Assembly (NCBI GenBank): GCA_021383565.1
Contig: CP079699.1
Location: 2,108,001 to 2,172,000 of the forward strand
Reading direction: 5' to 3'
DNA from: Levilactobacillus brevis
Lineage (GTDB): Bacteria > Bacillota > Bacilli > Lactobacillales > Lactobacillaceae
Length of the DNA stretch: 64,000 bases
Below are positions 17,228 to 26,211 of this stretch, in pieces. The notes beneath the pieces were generated by a model. The model was not told the DNA's origin, made no database searches, and saw only the letters and a list, made by a program, of their open reading frames with translations. Within the stretch, counting starts at the first letter, position 1, and each line of letters begins with the position of its first letter. Position numbers and translations under genes: made by a program.

Positions 17228-17944
17228 ATGCCTAAAAAAATTCTAGTTGTCGATGACGAAAAGCCTATTACTGATATTATGAAGTTTAATTTGGAAAAAG
17301 AAGGATACGAAGTGGATGTCGCCTACGATGGCGAAGCCGCCATTCAACAGGTTGAAGACGGCAATCCAGACCTCGTCATCCTGGATTTAATGTTGCCCAA
17401 GGTCGATGGACTGGAAGTTGCCCGTGAGATTCGTAAGAAGCATGACATGCCCATTATCATGGTAACGGCCAAGGATTCCGAGCTCGACAAGGTGTTGGGC
17501 CTGGAATTAGGGGCTGACGATTACGTGACCAAGCCGTTCTCTAACCGGGAACTGGTGGCCCGGGTTAAGGCTAACTTACGCCGGCAGAACACGGCGGCCC
17601 ACGCCCAACCGGAAGAACCCGAGAACCAAGACATCGAGATTGGCGACTTAACCATCCATCCCGAGGCGTACTCCGTGTCTAAGCGGGGCGCTAACATCGA
17701 ATTAACCCACCGTGAATTTGAACTACTCCACTATTTGGCGCAACACATCGGCCAAGTCATGACCCGGGAACACTTGTTACAGACGGTCTGGGGCTATGAT
17801 TACTTCGGTGACGTTCGGACCGTGGACGTGACGGTTCGGCGCCTACGGGAAAAGATTGAAGACAGTCCTAGTCATCCTACTTGGTTGGTGACGCGCCGGG
17901 GCGTTGGTTACTATTTGCGTAACCCCGATTCTGATCAGGCTTAA
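17228..17944 (+). CDS. walR: Response regulator WalR
   Basis: 238-residue OmpR/PhoB-type regulator. The receiver domain (3-118) has Asp9-Asp10 and phospho-acceptor Asp53 in [13 protein letters not shown]; the winged-helix DNA-binding domain (about 135-232) ends with [18 protein letters not shown] and [10 protein letters not shown]. With WalK it controls peptidoglycan hydrolases and is essential in most Firmicutes. AAGGAGG lies upstream. It is first gene of the walRKHI operon; the stop is followed 47 bases later by walK. Confidence 0.98.
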   Translation: MPKKILVVDDEKPITDIMKFNLEKEGYEVDVAYDGEAAIQQVEDGNPDLVILDLMLPKVDGLEVAREIRKKHDMPIIMVTAKDSELDKVLGLELGADDYVTKPFSNRELVARVKANLRRQNTAAHAQPEEPENQDIEIGDLTIHPEAYSVSKRGANIELTHREFELLHYLAQHIGQVMTREHLLQTVWGYDYFGDVRTVDVTVRRLREKIEDSPSHPTWLVTRRGVGYYLRNPDSDQA

Positions 17945-17991
17945 GCTAGCGGTTTGCCGCTAAATCTCGCATTGGAGGAGTATGTGACTTC

Positions 17992-19848
17992 GTGAATAGC
18001 AAAATTAAATTTTTCCAGTCGATTCACTTTAAAATCGCGCTGGTCTTCGCGCTACTCCTATTACTAACGCTGGAGATCGTGGGTGCCGTGTTCGTCCGGC
18101 AGCTGGAACGTCAAAACTTGAACACGTTTAAGTCCCAACAAGTGGTGCAGACGTACATCGTCAACCGCTTGTCGGACGAGCTGTCGACCACGAATACCAC
18201 CAAGGCCGATAAGAAGATTAAATCGACACTCTCGGAGATCAACAATACCAATAATGCCCAGATTCGGGTTATCGACAACAAGGGGACCATTCGGGGAACC
18301 AACGAAGTCGATAATCAGGGGATCGTTGGCCAAAAGACCACCGACAATAACATTAAGAATTCGATTTATAACAACCGTGATGTGGTCCGCACCACGTACA
18401 ATTCGCAAAATAATAGTCGTTACTATACGACGATTACGCGACTAATTCGCACTCAGGGAAATAATAGCGAATTAGTCGGGGTTATTTACATGCGGTCTAG
18501 TCTGGATTCCGTCTATCAAAATATTAATCAAATCACGCTGATCTACTTCTCCGCAACGTTTGTGGCGATTATCTTGGGACTCGTGATGGCGATCATTATT
18601 TCCCGGGCAATTACCCGACCGATTGACGAAATGAAGAAGCAGACGCTACGGATTGCCCGGGGGGACTACTCCGGACACGTGCGAGTCTACGGAACCGACG
18701 AACTGGGCCAATTGGCCAGTGCCGTCAATAACCTGTCTGTCCGCGTGGAAGAGGCGCAAGAATCGACCGAATCCGAACGGCGGCGGCTAGACTCCGTGAT
18801 GTCCCACATGACCGATGGGGTTATTGCCACCGATCGGCGGGGAAATGTCACCATTATTAACGAAACGGCCACGAGTTTCTTGGATACGGATACCGACAGT
18901 GCCGTAGGAAAATCCATTCTGGATCTCTTGGCGATTCGCGACGACTATACGTTGCGTGAATTGCTGGAGGACCCGGATGATTTAGTCTTGGACTTTTCAA
19001 CCAAGGACCATGATCTCATCCTTCAAGCCTACTTCTCCCTGATTCAGCGAGAATCCGGCTTCATCTCCGGGCTGGTCTGTGTGCTCCACGATGTCACGGA
19101 ACAACAGAAGATTGATCAGGACCGGAAACAATTCGTGTCCAACGTGTCTCATGAGTTGCGGACGCCGTTGACCAGTGTCCGGGCCTACATCGAATCCCTG
19201 TCCGAAGGCGCTTGGAAGGACCCAGAGGTTGCCCCGCAATTTCTGAAGGTCACCCAGGAGGAAACGGACCGGATGATTCGGATGATCAATGACCTATTGA
19301 CCCTGTCACGGATGGATTCCGGGACGCAAAAGCTTGATTTAGAAATGGTTAACTTAAACGAACTGTTCAACTACGTGTTGGACCGGTTCGATATGATGTT
19401 GAAACAAGACGACCGGCCGGAAAAGACCTATACGATCAAGCGCGACTTCACCAAGCGCGACCTGTGGGTTGAAATTGATACCGACCGCTTTACCCAAGTG
19501 CTGGATAACTTGATGAACAATGCCATCAAGTATTCACCGGATGGGGGCGTCGTGACCTGCCGGCTGTTGGAGACCCATAATAACGTGATTCTCAGCGTGT
19601 CTGACCAAGGTTTAGGGATTCCGCGTGCGGATATTCCACGCATCTTTGACCGGTTCTACCGGGTAGATAAGGCCCGTTCCCGGGCACAGGGTGGTACAGG
19701 CCTCGGCTTGGCTATTTCCCGGGAAGTTGTGCAACTACTCGGTGGCCGAATCTGGGTCGATAGTCGTGAAGGACGGGGGTCAACGTTCTACATTTCTCTG
19801 CCTTACAAGCCGTATGAAGAGGAGGATCTTTGGGATGAAGATAACTAA
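17992..19848 (+). CDS. walK: Sensor histidine kinase WalK
   Basis: 618 residues, GTG start with GGAGGAG upstream. Order: TM1 (14-34), an extracellular sensor loop (about 36-180), TM2 (182-204), HAMP (205-258), PAS (about 265-370), the H-box FVSNVSHELRTPLTS with phospho-His387, then an HATPase domain with NLMNNAIKYS, DQGLGIP and GGTGLGLAIS. It phosphorylates WalR and is restrained by WalH and WalI in the membrane. Its end overlaps the walH start by 14 bases. Confidence 0.98.
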   Translation: MNSKIKFFQSIHFKIALVFALLLLLTLEIVGAVFVRQLERQNLNTFKSQQVVQTYIVNRLSDELSTTNTTKADKKIKSTLSEINNTNNAQIRVIDNKGTIRGTNEVDNQGIVGQKTTDNNIKNSIYNNRDVVRTTYNSQNNSRYYTTITRLIRTQGNNSELVGVIYMRSSLDSVYQNINQITLIYFSATFVAIILGLVMAIIISRAITRPIDEMKKQTLRIARGDYSGHVRVYGTDELGQLASAVNNLSVRVEEAQESTESERRRLDSVMSHMTDGVIATDRRGNVTIINETATSFLDTDTDSAVGKSILDLLAIRDDYTLRELLEDPDDLVLDFSTKDHDLILQAYFSLIQRESGFISGLVCVLHDVTEQQKIDQDRKQFVSNVSHELRTPLTSVRAYIESLSEGAWKDPEVAPQFLKVTQEETDRMIRMINDLLTLSRMDSGTQKLDLEMVNLNELFNYVLDRFDMMLKQDDRPEKTYTIKRDFTKRDLWVEIDTDRFTQVLDNLMNNAIKYSPDGGVVTCRLLETHNNVILSVSDQGLGIPRADIPRIFDRFYRVDKARSRAQGGTGLGLAISREVVQLLGGRIWVDSREGRGSTFYISLPYKPYEEEDLWDEDN

Positions 19849-21136
19849 AGCCCTCTTGCCACTTGGATTAGCCGCGGCCGTTACCGTCAGTGTGGTTCTG
19901 TCCGCGATGATTTGGACGAATCCGGCGCAGTACGAACGCAACCGCCAGCGCAGTTCGAATACACCCACGACGGAGCTTAGTACGCGCCCGCAAAAGGATG
20001 TGTACCTCCCGACGCAGGTGGTCTACAGCGACGTGAACGGCAATCAGGAATTACTGAACAACCGGAAAGTTAACCTGACCACGGAACTGCGTGAAGCGCT
20101 GACGAAGTGGCAGTTTAGCCGCGTCAATCGCGTCAACGTCTCGTCGAAGGCGGCCTATATGCGCTACCTGACGCGCAAGAGTAGCCTGCTCCTGTCGTAT
20201 GCCAGCCCGATTAACGTGAAGATGTTTAACACGGTGTTTGGTAGCAATCTGAACAGCCGGACGACGCAATTCTCTCGTATTCTGGTGCCGCTCAATGATC
20301 GGGACCATATCTATCTGCTAGACGACAAGCGACAAGATGTCTATCAGGTGACGGTCAAGTCCTCGGACACCCAGGCGATTCGTAAGATTATGAAGGAAAA
20401 CCTCTTTCGGATTAACGTGACAATGAAGTGGCTGAGTCAATCGGCCACGGCGTACGTGAAATCCGGGGTCACGGTGCCTTCGTATAGTTATCTGGTCAAC
20501 CAGCAGTCGACCGATTACTTCACCACACGGCTCCTGAATAAGGGGGAATCGACCAACGTGTCGGCGAAGAAGACCAAGGATAGTACGATTTACGGTGATG
20601 GGGCTTCCCGGCAGTTGACGGTCTACAGCAAGCAGGGCACGGCGCTGTTTGAAGATTACAGTGCGTTGCAGTCCTCGTTGACGTTTAGTCAGGCATTGAA
20701 GGCCAGCTACTCGGCCGTGAAGACCATTGGGATTCCGATGGAAAACTTGCGGTACTACGGCTATAGCGCGAAGAATTCGACGGTTACGTACCGTAGCTTT
20801 GTGGAAGGCTTCCCCATTTTTAACCAGAGTAACTACGGCGCCGCGCGGATTCAGATGCTCTCGCAGGGCGTGCGCCGGTACAACTTCTCCCTCTATAGTC
20901 TGCAAGTTCCCGTGCCCACCGATAAAAAGTCGGTGACGTTGCCCGGGACGCAGGCGGTCATTGATCAACTGGTCGCGGCGGGTTATCGTAAAGATAAGAT
21001 TAGTAGCCTCCAGGTGGGGTATCAGTGGCTGACGTCCACCTCGTCGGATAAGGTGGTTAACCTGACGCCGACGTGGTACGTGCACTACAATGGGAGCTGG
21101 AAGACCTACACGCAACTGTTGAAGCAACAACAGTAA
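19835..21136 (+). CDS. walH: WalRK accessory protein WalH (YycH)
   Basis: 433 residues; ATG at 19835 with GAGGAGG upstream, overlapping walK. One N-terminal transmembrane helix (about 7-27) and a large extracellular part that in YycH proteins forms three domains and contacts WalI and WalK. The order and overlap match the family; sequence similarity across genera is low, so the name rests on synteny plus topology. Confidence 0.93.
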   Translation: MKITKALLPLGLAAAVTVSVVLSAMIWTNPAQYERNRQRSSNTPTTELSTRPQKDVYLPTQVVYSDVNGNQELLNNRKVNLTTELREALTKWQFSRVNRVNVSSKAAYMRYLTRKSSLLLSYASPINVKMFNTVFGSNLNSRTTQFSRILVPLNDRDHIYLLDDKRQDVYQVTVKSSDTQAIRKIMKENLFRINVTMKWLSQSATAYVKSGVTVPSYSYLVNQQSTDYFTTRLLNKGESTNVSAKKTKDSTIYGDGASRQLTVYSKQGTALFEDYSALQSSLTFSQALKASYSAVKTIGIPMENLRYYGYSAKNSTVTYRSFVEGFPIFNQSNYGAARIQMLSQGVRRYNFSLYSLQVPVPTDKKSVTLPGTQAVIDQLVAAGYRKDKISSLQVGYQWLTSTSSDKVVNLTPTWYVHYNGSWKTYTQLLKQQQ

Positions 21137-21162
21137 TCCGGTGAAAGGAAGGGCGGTCCGGC

Positions 21163-22020
21163 ATGGATTTTCGGCGAATTGAGTGGCTATTTTTAGTCGC
21201 GTTTATCGCAATTGATATCTTTTTGTTTGCGGCGTTCCAACACGACACGACGGGACAAACGGATGCGACGACGAGTCGGTCCGCGGATAGCGATACGACC
21301 ATCATCAAGGAAATGCGGACGGACGATATCAAGTTCGGTACGCCGTCCAAGAAGAGTGGCGAGGGGTACTACGTGTCTACCAGTAATGACGATAGCATCA
21401 AGAGTAGTCTGACGTCGCTGTCGGATCAGACGGTCCGTTATCAGTCGGATGGGACGATTAGCTCGACCTTCAAGACCGCCATTACGGGCGTGAACCCCGA
21501 TCATCCGGATAAGGCTCTAGATACGGTGGTGGGCAACACGGCGCTGATTCTCAATGGGAGTCAGTATAAATATAACCAGCAACTGTCGAGTCGTAACACG
21601 GTGGTCTACACGCAACGCGTCACGGACGGTCAGATTTATTCCAAGTATGGTGAAATTCGGTTTAGCCTGACCAATGCAGGCACCGTTACCGGCTATACGC
21701 AGGGGTATCTGACGGACGTCACGACCTTGCGGGAAAAGACGGAAACCATTTCAGAACGAAAAGCGCTGATCTGGCTGTACCAATATAACCAGATCGCCAA
21801 CAATACCAAGATTGTGTGGACCAAGTTGGCCTATACCCGCTACTTTAACTTGAAGAACAGTAGCGTCTACATTCCGACTTGGGTCATCGCGGTCAAGGCC
21901 AATAGCGGTAGCAACGCGGGCGTCTTGCAGCTGAAGCACGTCAATGCCTTTACGGGGGCCATTCTGACGTCGGATAGCAACGTCAAGACCGTCAGCGGAA
22001 CGGCCACAACCAGCGATTAG
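21163..22020 (+). CDS. walI: WalRK accessory protein WalI (YycI)
   Basis: 285 residues: one N-terminal helix (MDFRRIEWLFLVAFIAIDIFL typical of YycI) and an extracellular domain similar in fold to the YycH C-terminal part. It forms a membrane complex with WalH and WalK to set kinase output. It is 26 bases after walH and is followed by a terminator at 22074, so walJ may be transcribed separately. Confidence 0.94.
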   Translation: MDFRRIEWLFLVAFIAIDIFLFAAFQHDTTGQTDATTSRSADSDTTIIKEMRTDDIKFGTPSKKSGEGYYVSTSNDDSIKSSLTSLSDQTVRYQSDGTISSTFKTAITGVNPDHPDKALDTVVGNTALILNGSQYKYNQQLSSRNTVVYTQRVTDGQIYSKYGEIRFSLTNAGTVTGYTQGYLTDVTTLREKTETISERKALIWLYQYNQIANNTKIVWTKLAYTRYFNLKNSSVYIPTWVIAVKANSGSNAGVLQLKHVNAFTGAILTSDSNVKTVSGTATTSD

Positions 22021-22073
22021 AAGAAAATAAAGTGTGAGCAAATACAGCTCAGCTAAAGTTCGGCGACACAAGG

Positions 22074-22100
22074 AGTCTGGGCGGGTCCCAGACTTTTTTA
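22074..22100 (+). terminator. walI terminator
   Basis: Stem AGTCTGGG/CCCAGACT with a 5-nt loop and T6. Confidence 0.88.
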
Positions 22101-22173
22101 ATTGGGTGAATAATAAGTTACAAGTCCGCCGAAATGCGGTATTATAACGGTATTGAATTTAAGGAGAGGTCGA

Positions 22174-23001
22174 ATGGATTTGCGGACGGAAACAGCAACA
22201 GCGGATGACTTACGCATCAGCGTGTTATCTAGCGGTAGTACGGGAAACGTGTGCTACGTGGAGAGTCCCAACGAACGGATCATGATTGATGCCGGGTTGA
22301 GTGGGAAGAAGATTGAAAAGTTGATGGGCGATATCAACCGAAATATGCAGGACGTCAACGCTCTGCTGGTCACCCATGAACATTCGGACCATCGTCAGGC
22401 CGTGGGCATTTTGGCGCGGCGCTACGAACAGCTCAATGTCTATGCCAATCAGGGAACGTGGGATGCCATGAGCCCGAAGATTGGCAAGGTCGACTTGGCG
22501 CAGAAGCACCTGTTTGCCCCAGATACCGTCCAGACGTTTGGCGATATTGACGTGGAGAGTTTCTCGGTGTCCCATGACGCGGCCGAACCCCAATTCTACG
22601 CGATTCACTATCACGGAAAGACCTTCGTGATTTTGACGGATACTGGTTATGTGTCGGAACACGTGGAAGGCGTGATTGCCGACGCGGACGCCTACCTGTT
22701 GGAATGCAACCATGACGTGGAAATGCTGCGGATGGGCGAATACTCATGGCCGTTGAAGCAACGGATTCTGGGCGACAAGGGTCACTTGTCCAACGAAGAG
22801 GGGGCCGACGCGTTGATGGACGTGCTGGGCAACCGCACCAAGAAGATTTACCTGGGGCACCGTAGTCTGCACAATAACATGCAGTCGCTGTGTCATTTAA
22901 CCGTGGCCTCCATGATGGAGAACCGCGACTTCGGCGTGGGCCACGACTTCCAGTTGATCGATACCAACCCGGAGGAGGCCACCCCCTTAGTGGCTTTATA
23001 A
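22174..23001 (+). CDS. walJ: Metallo-beta-lactamase-fold exonuclease WalJ (YycJ)
   Basis: 275 residues from the ATG at 22174 (AAGGAGAGG just upstream). The zinc motif is THEHSDH with further metal ligands in LLECNHD and YLGHRS. YycJ-type proteins are cytosolic 5'-3' DNA exonucleases implicated in mismatch repair and in linking cell division with replication. Its place between walI and htrA is conserved. Confidence 0.95.
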   Translation: MDLRTETATADDLRISVLSSGSTGNVCYVESPNERIMIDAGLSGKKIEKLMGDINRNMQDVNALLVTHEHSDHRQAVGILARRYEQLNVYANQGTWDAMSPKIGKVDLAQKHLFAPDTVQTFGDIDVESFSVSHDAAEPQFYAIHYHGKTFVILTDTGYVSEHVEGVIADADAYLLECNHDVEMLRMGEYSWPLKQRILGDKGHLSNEEGADALMDVLGNRTKKIYLGHRSLHNNMQSLCHLTVASMMENRDFGVGHDFQLIDTNPEEATPLVAL

Positions 23002-23150
23002 AGAAACCGTAAACTTTAGGACTTCGGCAAGCATTTGTCAAAAAAAATTCACACAATCCAGCTATTATAAGAGTTATCAAAAAGTTGCGGTTGGTGGCCT
23101 GATGCCCTGACCGACGAATGAGGAGGGTTAGCGCGTTTCTGCGCAATGCT

Positions 23151-24506
23151 ATGGATAACAAAAATAATAATCAAAATAATCAAGCTAATGATAATAACCA
23201 GGCAACACCAACACCCACGCCGGAACCCCAACCACGTAAGCGGCGGGGCGGCTTGACCTTAACTAAGGTGGCGGTCACGGCTGCGGTCGCCGGGTTACTG
23301 GGCGGCGGGGTCGCCTACGGTGGTATTAATTATATTAATAATAATGGAATTAATGATACCGCGGTACCGAGTGGCAGTAACTCGACGGGGAACACCAAGA
23401 CCTCGAACGTGACGGTCAACGTTTCCACGCAATCGACCAAGGCCTTTAACAAGGTCAAGGGGGCCATGGTCTCCGTGGTCAACCTGCAAAAGCAGAATAG
23501 TAGTAGCAACACCTTGGGTCAATTGTTCGGGGAAAGTTCATCCTCGAACTCCAGTAAGTCCAAGTCCGAATTGGAGGAGGCTTCGGAAGGCTCCGGGGTG
23601 GTCTACAAGAAGGACGGTAATACCGCCTACATCGTGACCAACAACCACGTGGTCTCCGGCTCATCCGCACTGCGGGTGGTCACCAGCTCGGGTAAGCAGC
23701 TGCAGGCGAAGTTGGTCGGGAAGGATTCCGTGACCGACTTGGCCGTGCTGAAGGTTAACGGCGCGGACCTGAAGACGGTGGCCTCGTTCGGTGATTCCGA
23801 TAAGATTAAGGTCGGCGAGACGGCCTTGGCCATTGGGTCACCGCTGGGGAGCCAGTACGCGACGTCGTTGACGGAAGGGATCATTTCCGCGAAGAAACGG
23901 ACGATTGAGACCACGAACTCGGCCGGTACCCAGACCGGGAATGCCACGGTTATCCAAACCGATGCCGCGATTAACCCCGGGAACTCCGGTGGGGCGCTGA
24001 TTAACGTCGGCGGTCAAGTCGTGGGGATCACGTCCTCGAAGATTGCCAGCGATGCTGAAGGGACCAGCGTTGAGGGGATGGGCTTTGCCATTCCATCTAA
24101 CGAAGTCGTCAACATCATCAATCAACTGGTGAAGAACGGTAAGGTGGTTCGGCCGGCGTTGGGGATTACCTACGTCGACTTGGCCAACGTTTCCAGCGCG
24201 CAACAGAAGTCAGTGTTGAAGCTGCCGTCTAGCGTGGATGCAGGGGTTGTGGTCATGAGTGCCTCGTCCGGTTCACCGGCGAAGAAGGCCGGTCTGTCCA
24301 AGTATGATGTCATCACGGAGTTGGGCGGTCACAAGATTTCTGACCAATCGACGCTGCGGGATATTCTCTACAAGTACAAGCTGAACGATACTGTGTCGAT
24401 GACTTACTACCATAATGGGAAGAAGCAGACGACGAAGGTTAAGTTGACCGAGAGTAGTTCGCAATTGAAGAGCACGACCAGTACTACCGAAAACTCAGAA
24501 AGTTAG
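23151..24506 (+). CDS. htrA: HtrA/DegP-like membrane serine protease
   Basis: 451 residues. An Asn/Gln/Pro-rich cytoplasmic head, one transmembrane helix (about 37-59), a Ser-rich linker, a trypsin-like domain with triad His166 (TNNHVV), Asp196 (SVTDLAVL) and Ser279 (NPGNSGGAL), then one PDZ domain. It degrades misfolded exported proteins. The start is unclear: AGGAGGG (23121-23127) is 23 bases before the ATG at 23151, with a small GCGC/GCGC hairpin between them; an ATG at 23118 has no ribosome-binding site. Confidence 0.95.
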   Translation: MDNKNNNQNNQANDNNQATPTPTPEPQPRKRRGGLTLTKVAVTAAVAGLLGGGVAYGGINYINNNGINDTAVPSGSNSTGNTKTSNVTVNVSTQSTKAFNKVKGAMVSVVNLQKQNSSSNTLGQLFGESSSSNSSKSKSELEEASEGSGVVYKKDGNTAYIVTNNHVVSGSSALRVVTSSGKQLQAKLVGKDSVTDLAVLKVNGADLKTVASFGDSDKIKVGETALAIGSPLGSQYATSLTEGIISAKKRTIETTNSAGTQTGNATVIQTDAAINPGNSGGALINVGGQVVGITSSKIASDAEGTSVEGMGFAIPSNEVVNIINQLVKNGKVVRPALGITYVDLANVSSAQQKSVLKLPSSVDAGVVVMSASSGSPAKKAGLSKYDVITELGGHKISDQSTLRDILYKYKLNDTVSMTYYHNGKKQTTKVKLTESSSQLKSTTSTTENSES

Positions 24507-24514
24507 ACGAAATG

Positions 24515-24551
24515 AAAGCGGTCGTTGGATTTTTCCAGCGGCCGCTTTTTG
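24515..24551 (+). terminator. htrA terminator
   Basis: Stem AAAGCGGTCGTTGG/CCAGCGGCCGCTTT (with G-U pairs) followed by TTTTT. Confidence 0.88.
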
Positions 24552-24693
24552 CGTATGATAAACTAGTCAATGAAAAGCCGAAGTTTAAGGTCGGCTAAAG
24601 TTAAATGAAAACGTACCCGGTGGTTGGCCGCCCGAACGAACTAACCGGGAGGCGCACGGGTAATTCAGGCCGAAAAATAATTGAAATTATGTC

Positions 24694-25021
24694 TGTGGAT
24701 AACTTGGGGGATAACCAATCCATCTAGTCAGTGGAAAAGTTATGAACAGGACTGGAACGGCAATGAGAGCGGTGCAAAAGTTATCCACAGGTGCTGGGGA
24801 TAACTGTGGATAGAAAAAAGATGGCGCAGATTAATAGGACTGAAATGCTGGTGTGGTACGGATTGTAAGCGGAGACGCCGAACGTCCGTTTCGTAAATGA
24901 CCGGTGGATAACTAAATAGGGATTGACTTTTTTACAAAAAATAGATGTCGTAGGTCGGAACTGATTTACCCCCAACATCTAGGAAGATAGGTTGTCCACC
25001 TGTGGATAACTTTGTGGACAA
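24694..25021. promoter_or_regulatory. DnaA-box cluster upstream of rlmH
   Basis: Matches to TTATNCACA in either orientation: exact at 24694-24702, 24781-24789 and 25001-25009; TTGTCCACA-type at 25013-25021; one mismatch at 24740-24748, 24795-24803, 24805-24813 and 24903-24911; weaker at 24992-25000 and 24706-24714. The region is gene-free. B. subtilis has a known DnaA-box cluster at the same place (yydA, the rlmH orthologue), where it titrates DnaA. No dnaA or dnaN is nearby, so this is not oriC itself. Confidence 0.8.
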
Positions 25022-25042
25022 CCTGTGTACAGGAGGATAATT

Positions 25043-25521
25043 ATGAACATCAAGTTTGTCGTCGTTGGGAAGTTGAAGGAAAAGTATTTCAAACAGGGAA
25101 TCGCGGAGTATGCCAAGCGGCTCTCCCGTTTCTGTAAATTTACCATCGTGGAGGTCCCCGATGAAAAGGCGCCGGAAAGCATGTCGCAAGCCGAAATGGA
25201 CCAGGTCATGGCGGCGGAGGGGCCCGTATCTTAAGTAAGATCAAGGACCGCGAATACGTCTACGCGCTGGCCATCCTGGGCAAGGAACGCTCATCGGAAG
25301 AGTTTGCCAAGGAAATCAAGGATCTGACTACCTACGGCCATTCGGACATCACCTTCGTCATTGGGGGCTCGCTAGGTCTGACGCCGGCCGTCCTGAAGCG
25401 CGCGGACACCCAGATTTCATTTGGCCGCTTCACGTTGCCCCACCAGCTGATGCGGTTGGTGCTGACGGAGCAGGTTTACCGGGCGTTTATGATTAATGAG
25501 GGGAGTCCTTATCATAAGTGA
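25043..25521 (+). pseudogene. rlmH: 23S rRNA m3-pseudouridine-1915 methyltransferase RlmH, frameshifted
   Basis: The first 60 or so codons ([20 protein letters not shown] ... [11 protein letters not shown]) match the RlmH N-terminus; the frame then stops at 25232. Shifting by one base at the G run 25219-25222 restores [20 protein letters not shown] through the SPOUT-knot motif FVIGGSLGL and the terminal [16 protein letters not shown]...PYHK, ending at 25521. One missing G explains everything. It is either a real inactivating indel or a homopolymer sequencing error. AGGAGG lies upstream. Confidence 0.9.
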
Positions 25522-25534
25522 TGGTATAGCAGAT

Positions 25535-25645
25535 ATGAAAAAATGTAGTCAGTGTAGACGACGGGGAAATGGGGATTATGGACTATCAATTGCCGACGAT
25601 GAACAACTGGAATATGTTCCTAGCCTTATGAAACAGGCTTGGTGA
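25535..25645 (+). CDS. Possible 36-residue CxxC peptide
   Basis: An open frame beginning MKKCSQCRRRGNGDYG and ending at TGA 25645. One CxxC pair and a basic patch hint at a metal-binding remnant. There is no clear ribosome-binding site and no known family, so it may be noise or the remnant of a larger gene. Confidence 0.2.
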   Translation: MKKCSQCRRRGNGDYGLSIADDEQLEYVPSLMKQAW

Positions 25646-25716
25646 AAGCATATTGGAGAGTAAAGACTAGTATGCTATATGATATTCTGAGCTTTAAAAT
25701 TAATAGATTGTAAACT

Positions 25717-25758
25717 AAAACGGCGCCCCGCAGTCCATCCCGACTACGGAGCGCTTTT
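25717..25758 (-). terminator. Terminator of the Rrf2 gene
   Basis: Minus-strand stem GCGCTCCGTAGTC/GACTGCGGGGCGC (two G-U pairs), loop GGGATG, followed by a T-rich tail. Confidence 0.8.
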
Positions 25759-25764
25759 ACTTTT

Positions 25765-26211
25765 CTAAATCATCTTAATATCGTCCATCAACTGCCCAAT
25801 CGTAATCCCCTGAAGATAGGCAATCGCCTGGGATTCGGCGTCGCCCAGAATGCTTTCGAGCGTCTCCTGAAATCCGGACACGTCCAGCCGTTCCTCGCCT
25901 TCTGGGTAGTCAAATTCGACCTTATCTTTCTTGGGGGTAGCATCGGCGCCCACGGCCAAGTAGATATCGGCCAGCGTGATGTCTTGCGGCGACTTTTCCA
26001 AGTAGTAGCCGCCGTCGCGACCGCCTTTAGACGCGATGATATCGGCCTTACACAGAGACGTCATGATCCGGCGAACGAAGGTAGCATGGGTTTTGACACG
26101 GTTAGCAATCATGGAGCTGCTAATGATACCGCCGCTTTTTCCCAGCCAGACAACCGCTTGGATGGCAGTCCGCAAGCGTGGTGGGCCGAGGTGAATATTA
26201 CGCGTTGTGAT
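25765..26211 (-). CDS. Rrf2-family transcriptional regulator
   Basis: About 149 residues. A winged helix (IQAVVWLGKSGGIISSSMIA ... VRRIMTSLCKADII) and the Rrf2 hallmark KGGRDGGYYLEKSPQDITLADI are clear. The cysteine triad of iron-sulfur Rrf2 proteins is absent, so another signal is sensed. The start is odd: a good site (AAGGAG, 26221-26226) lies nine bases before ATC at 26211, with no ATG, GTG or TTG at the right distance; TTG at 26232 would read through the site. It is divergent from the pilus operon, which may be a target. Confidence 0.85.
   Translation of the reverse strand: MTTRNIHLGPPRLRTAIQAVVWLGKSGGIISSSMIANRVKTHATFVRRIMTSLCKADIIASKGGRDGGYYLEKSPQDITLADIYLAVGADATPKKDKVEFDYPEGEERLDVSGFQETLESILGDAESQAIAYLQGITIGQLMDDIKMI

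Noticed and set aside
24694-25021. The DnaA-box cluster as the replication origin itself
   Set aside because: dnaA, dnaN and an AT-rich unwinding element are not seen here; the place next to rlmH fits a titration cluster, with oriC expected to the left of the window.
25215-25234. Programmed frameshift in rlmH
   Set aside because: No slippery heptamer plus downstream structure is apparent and RlmH is not known to use recoding.
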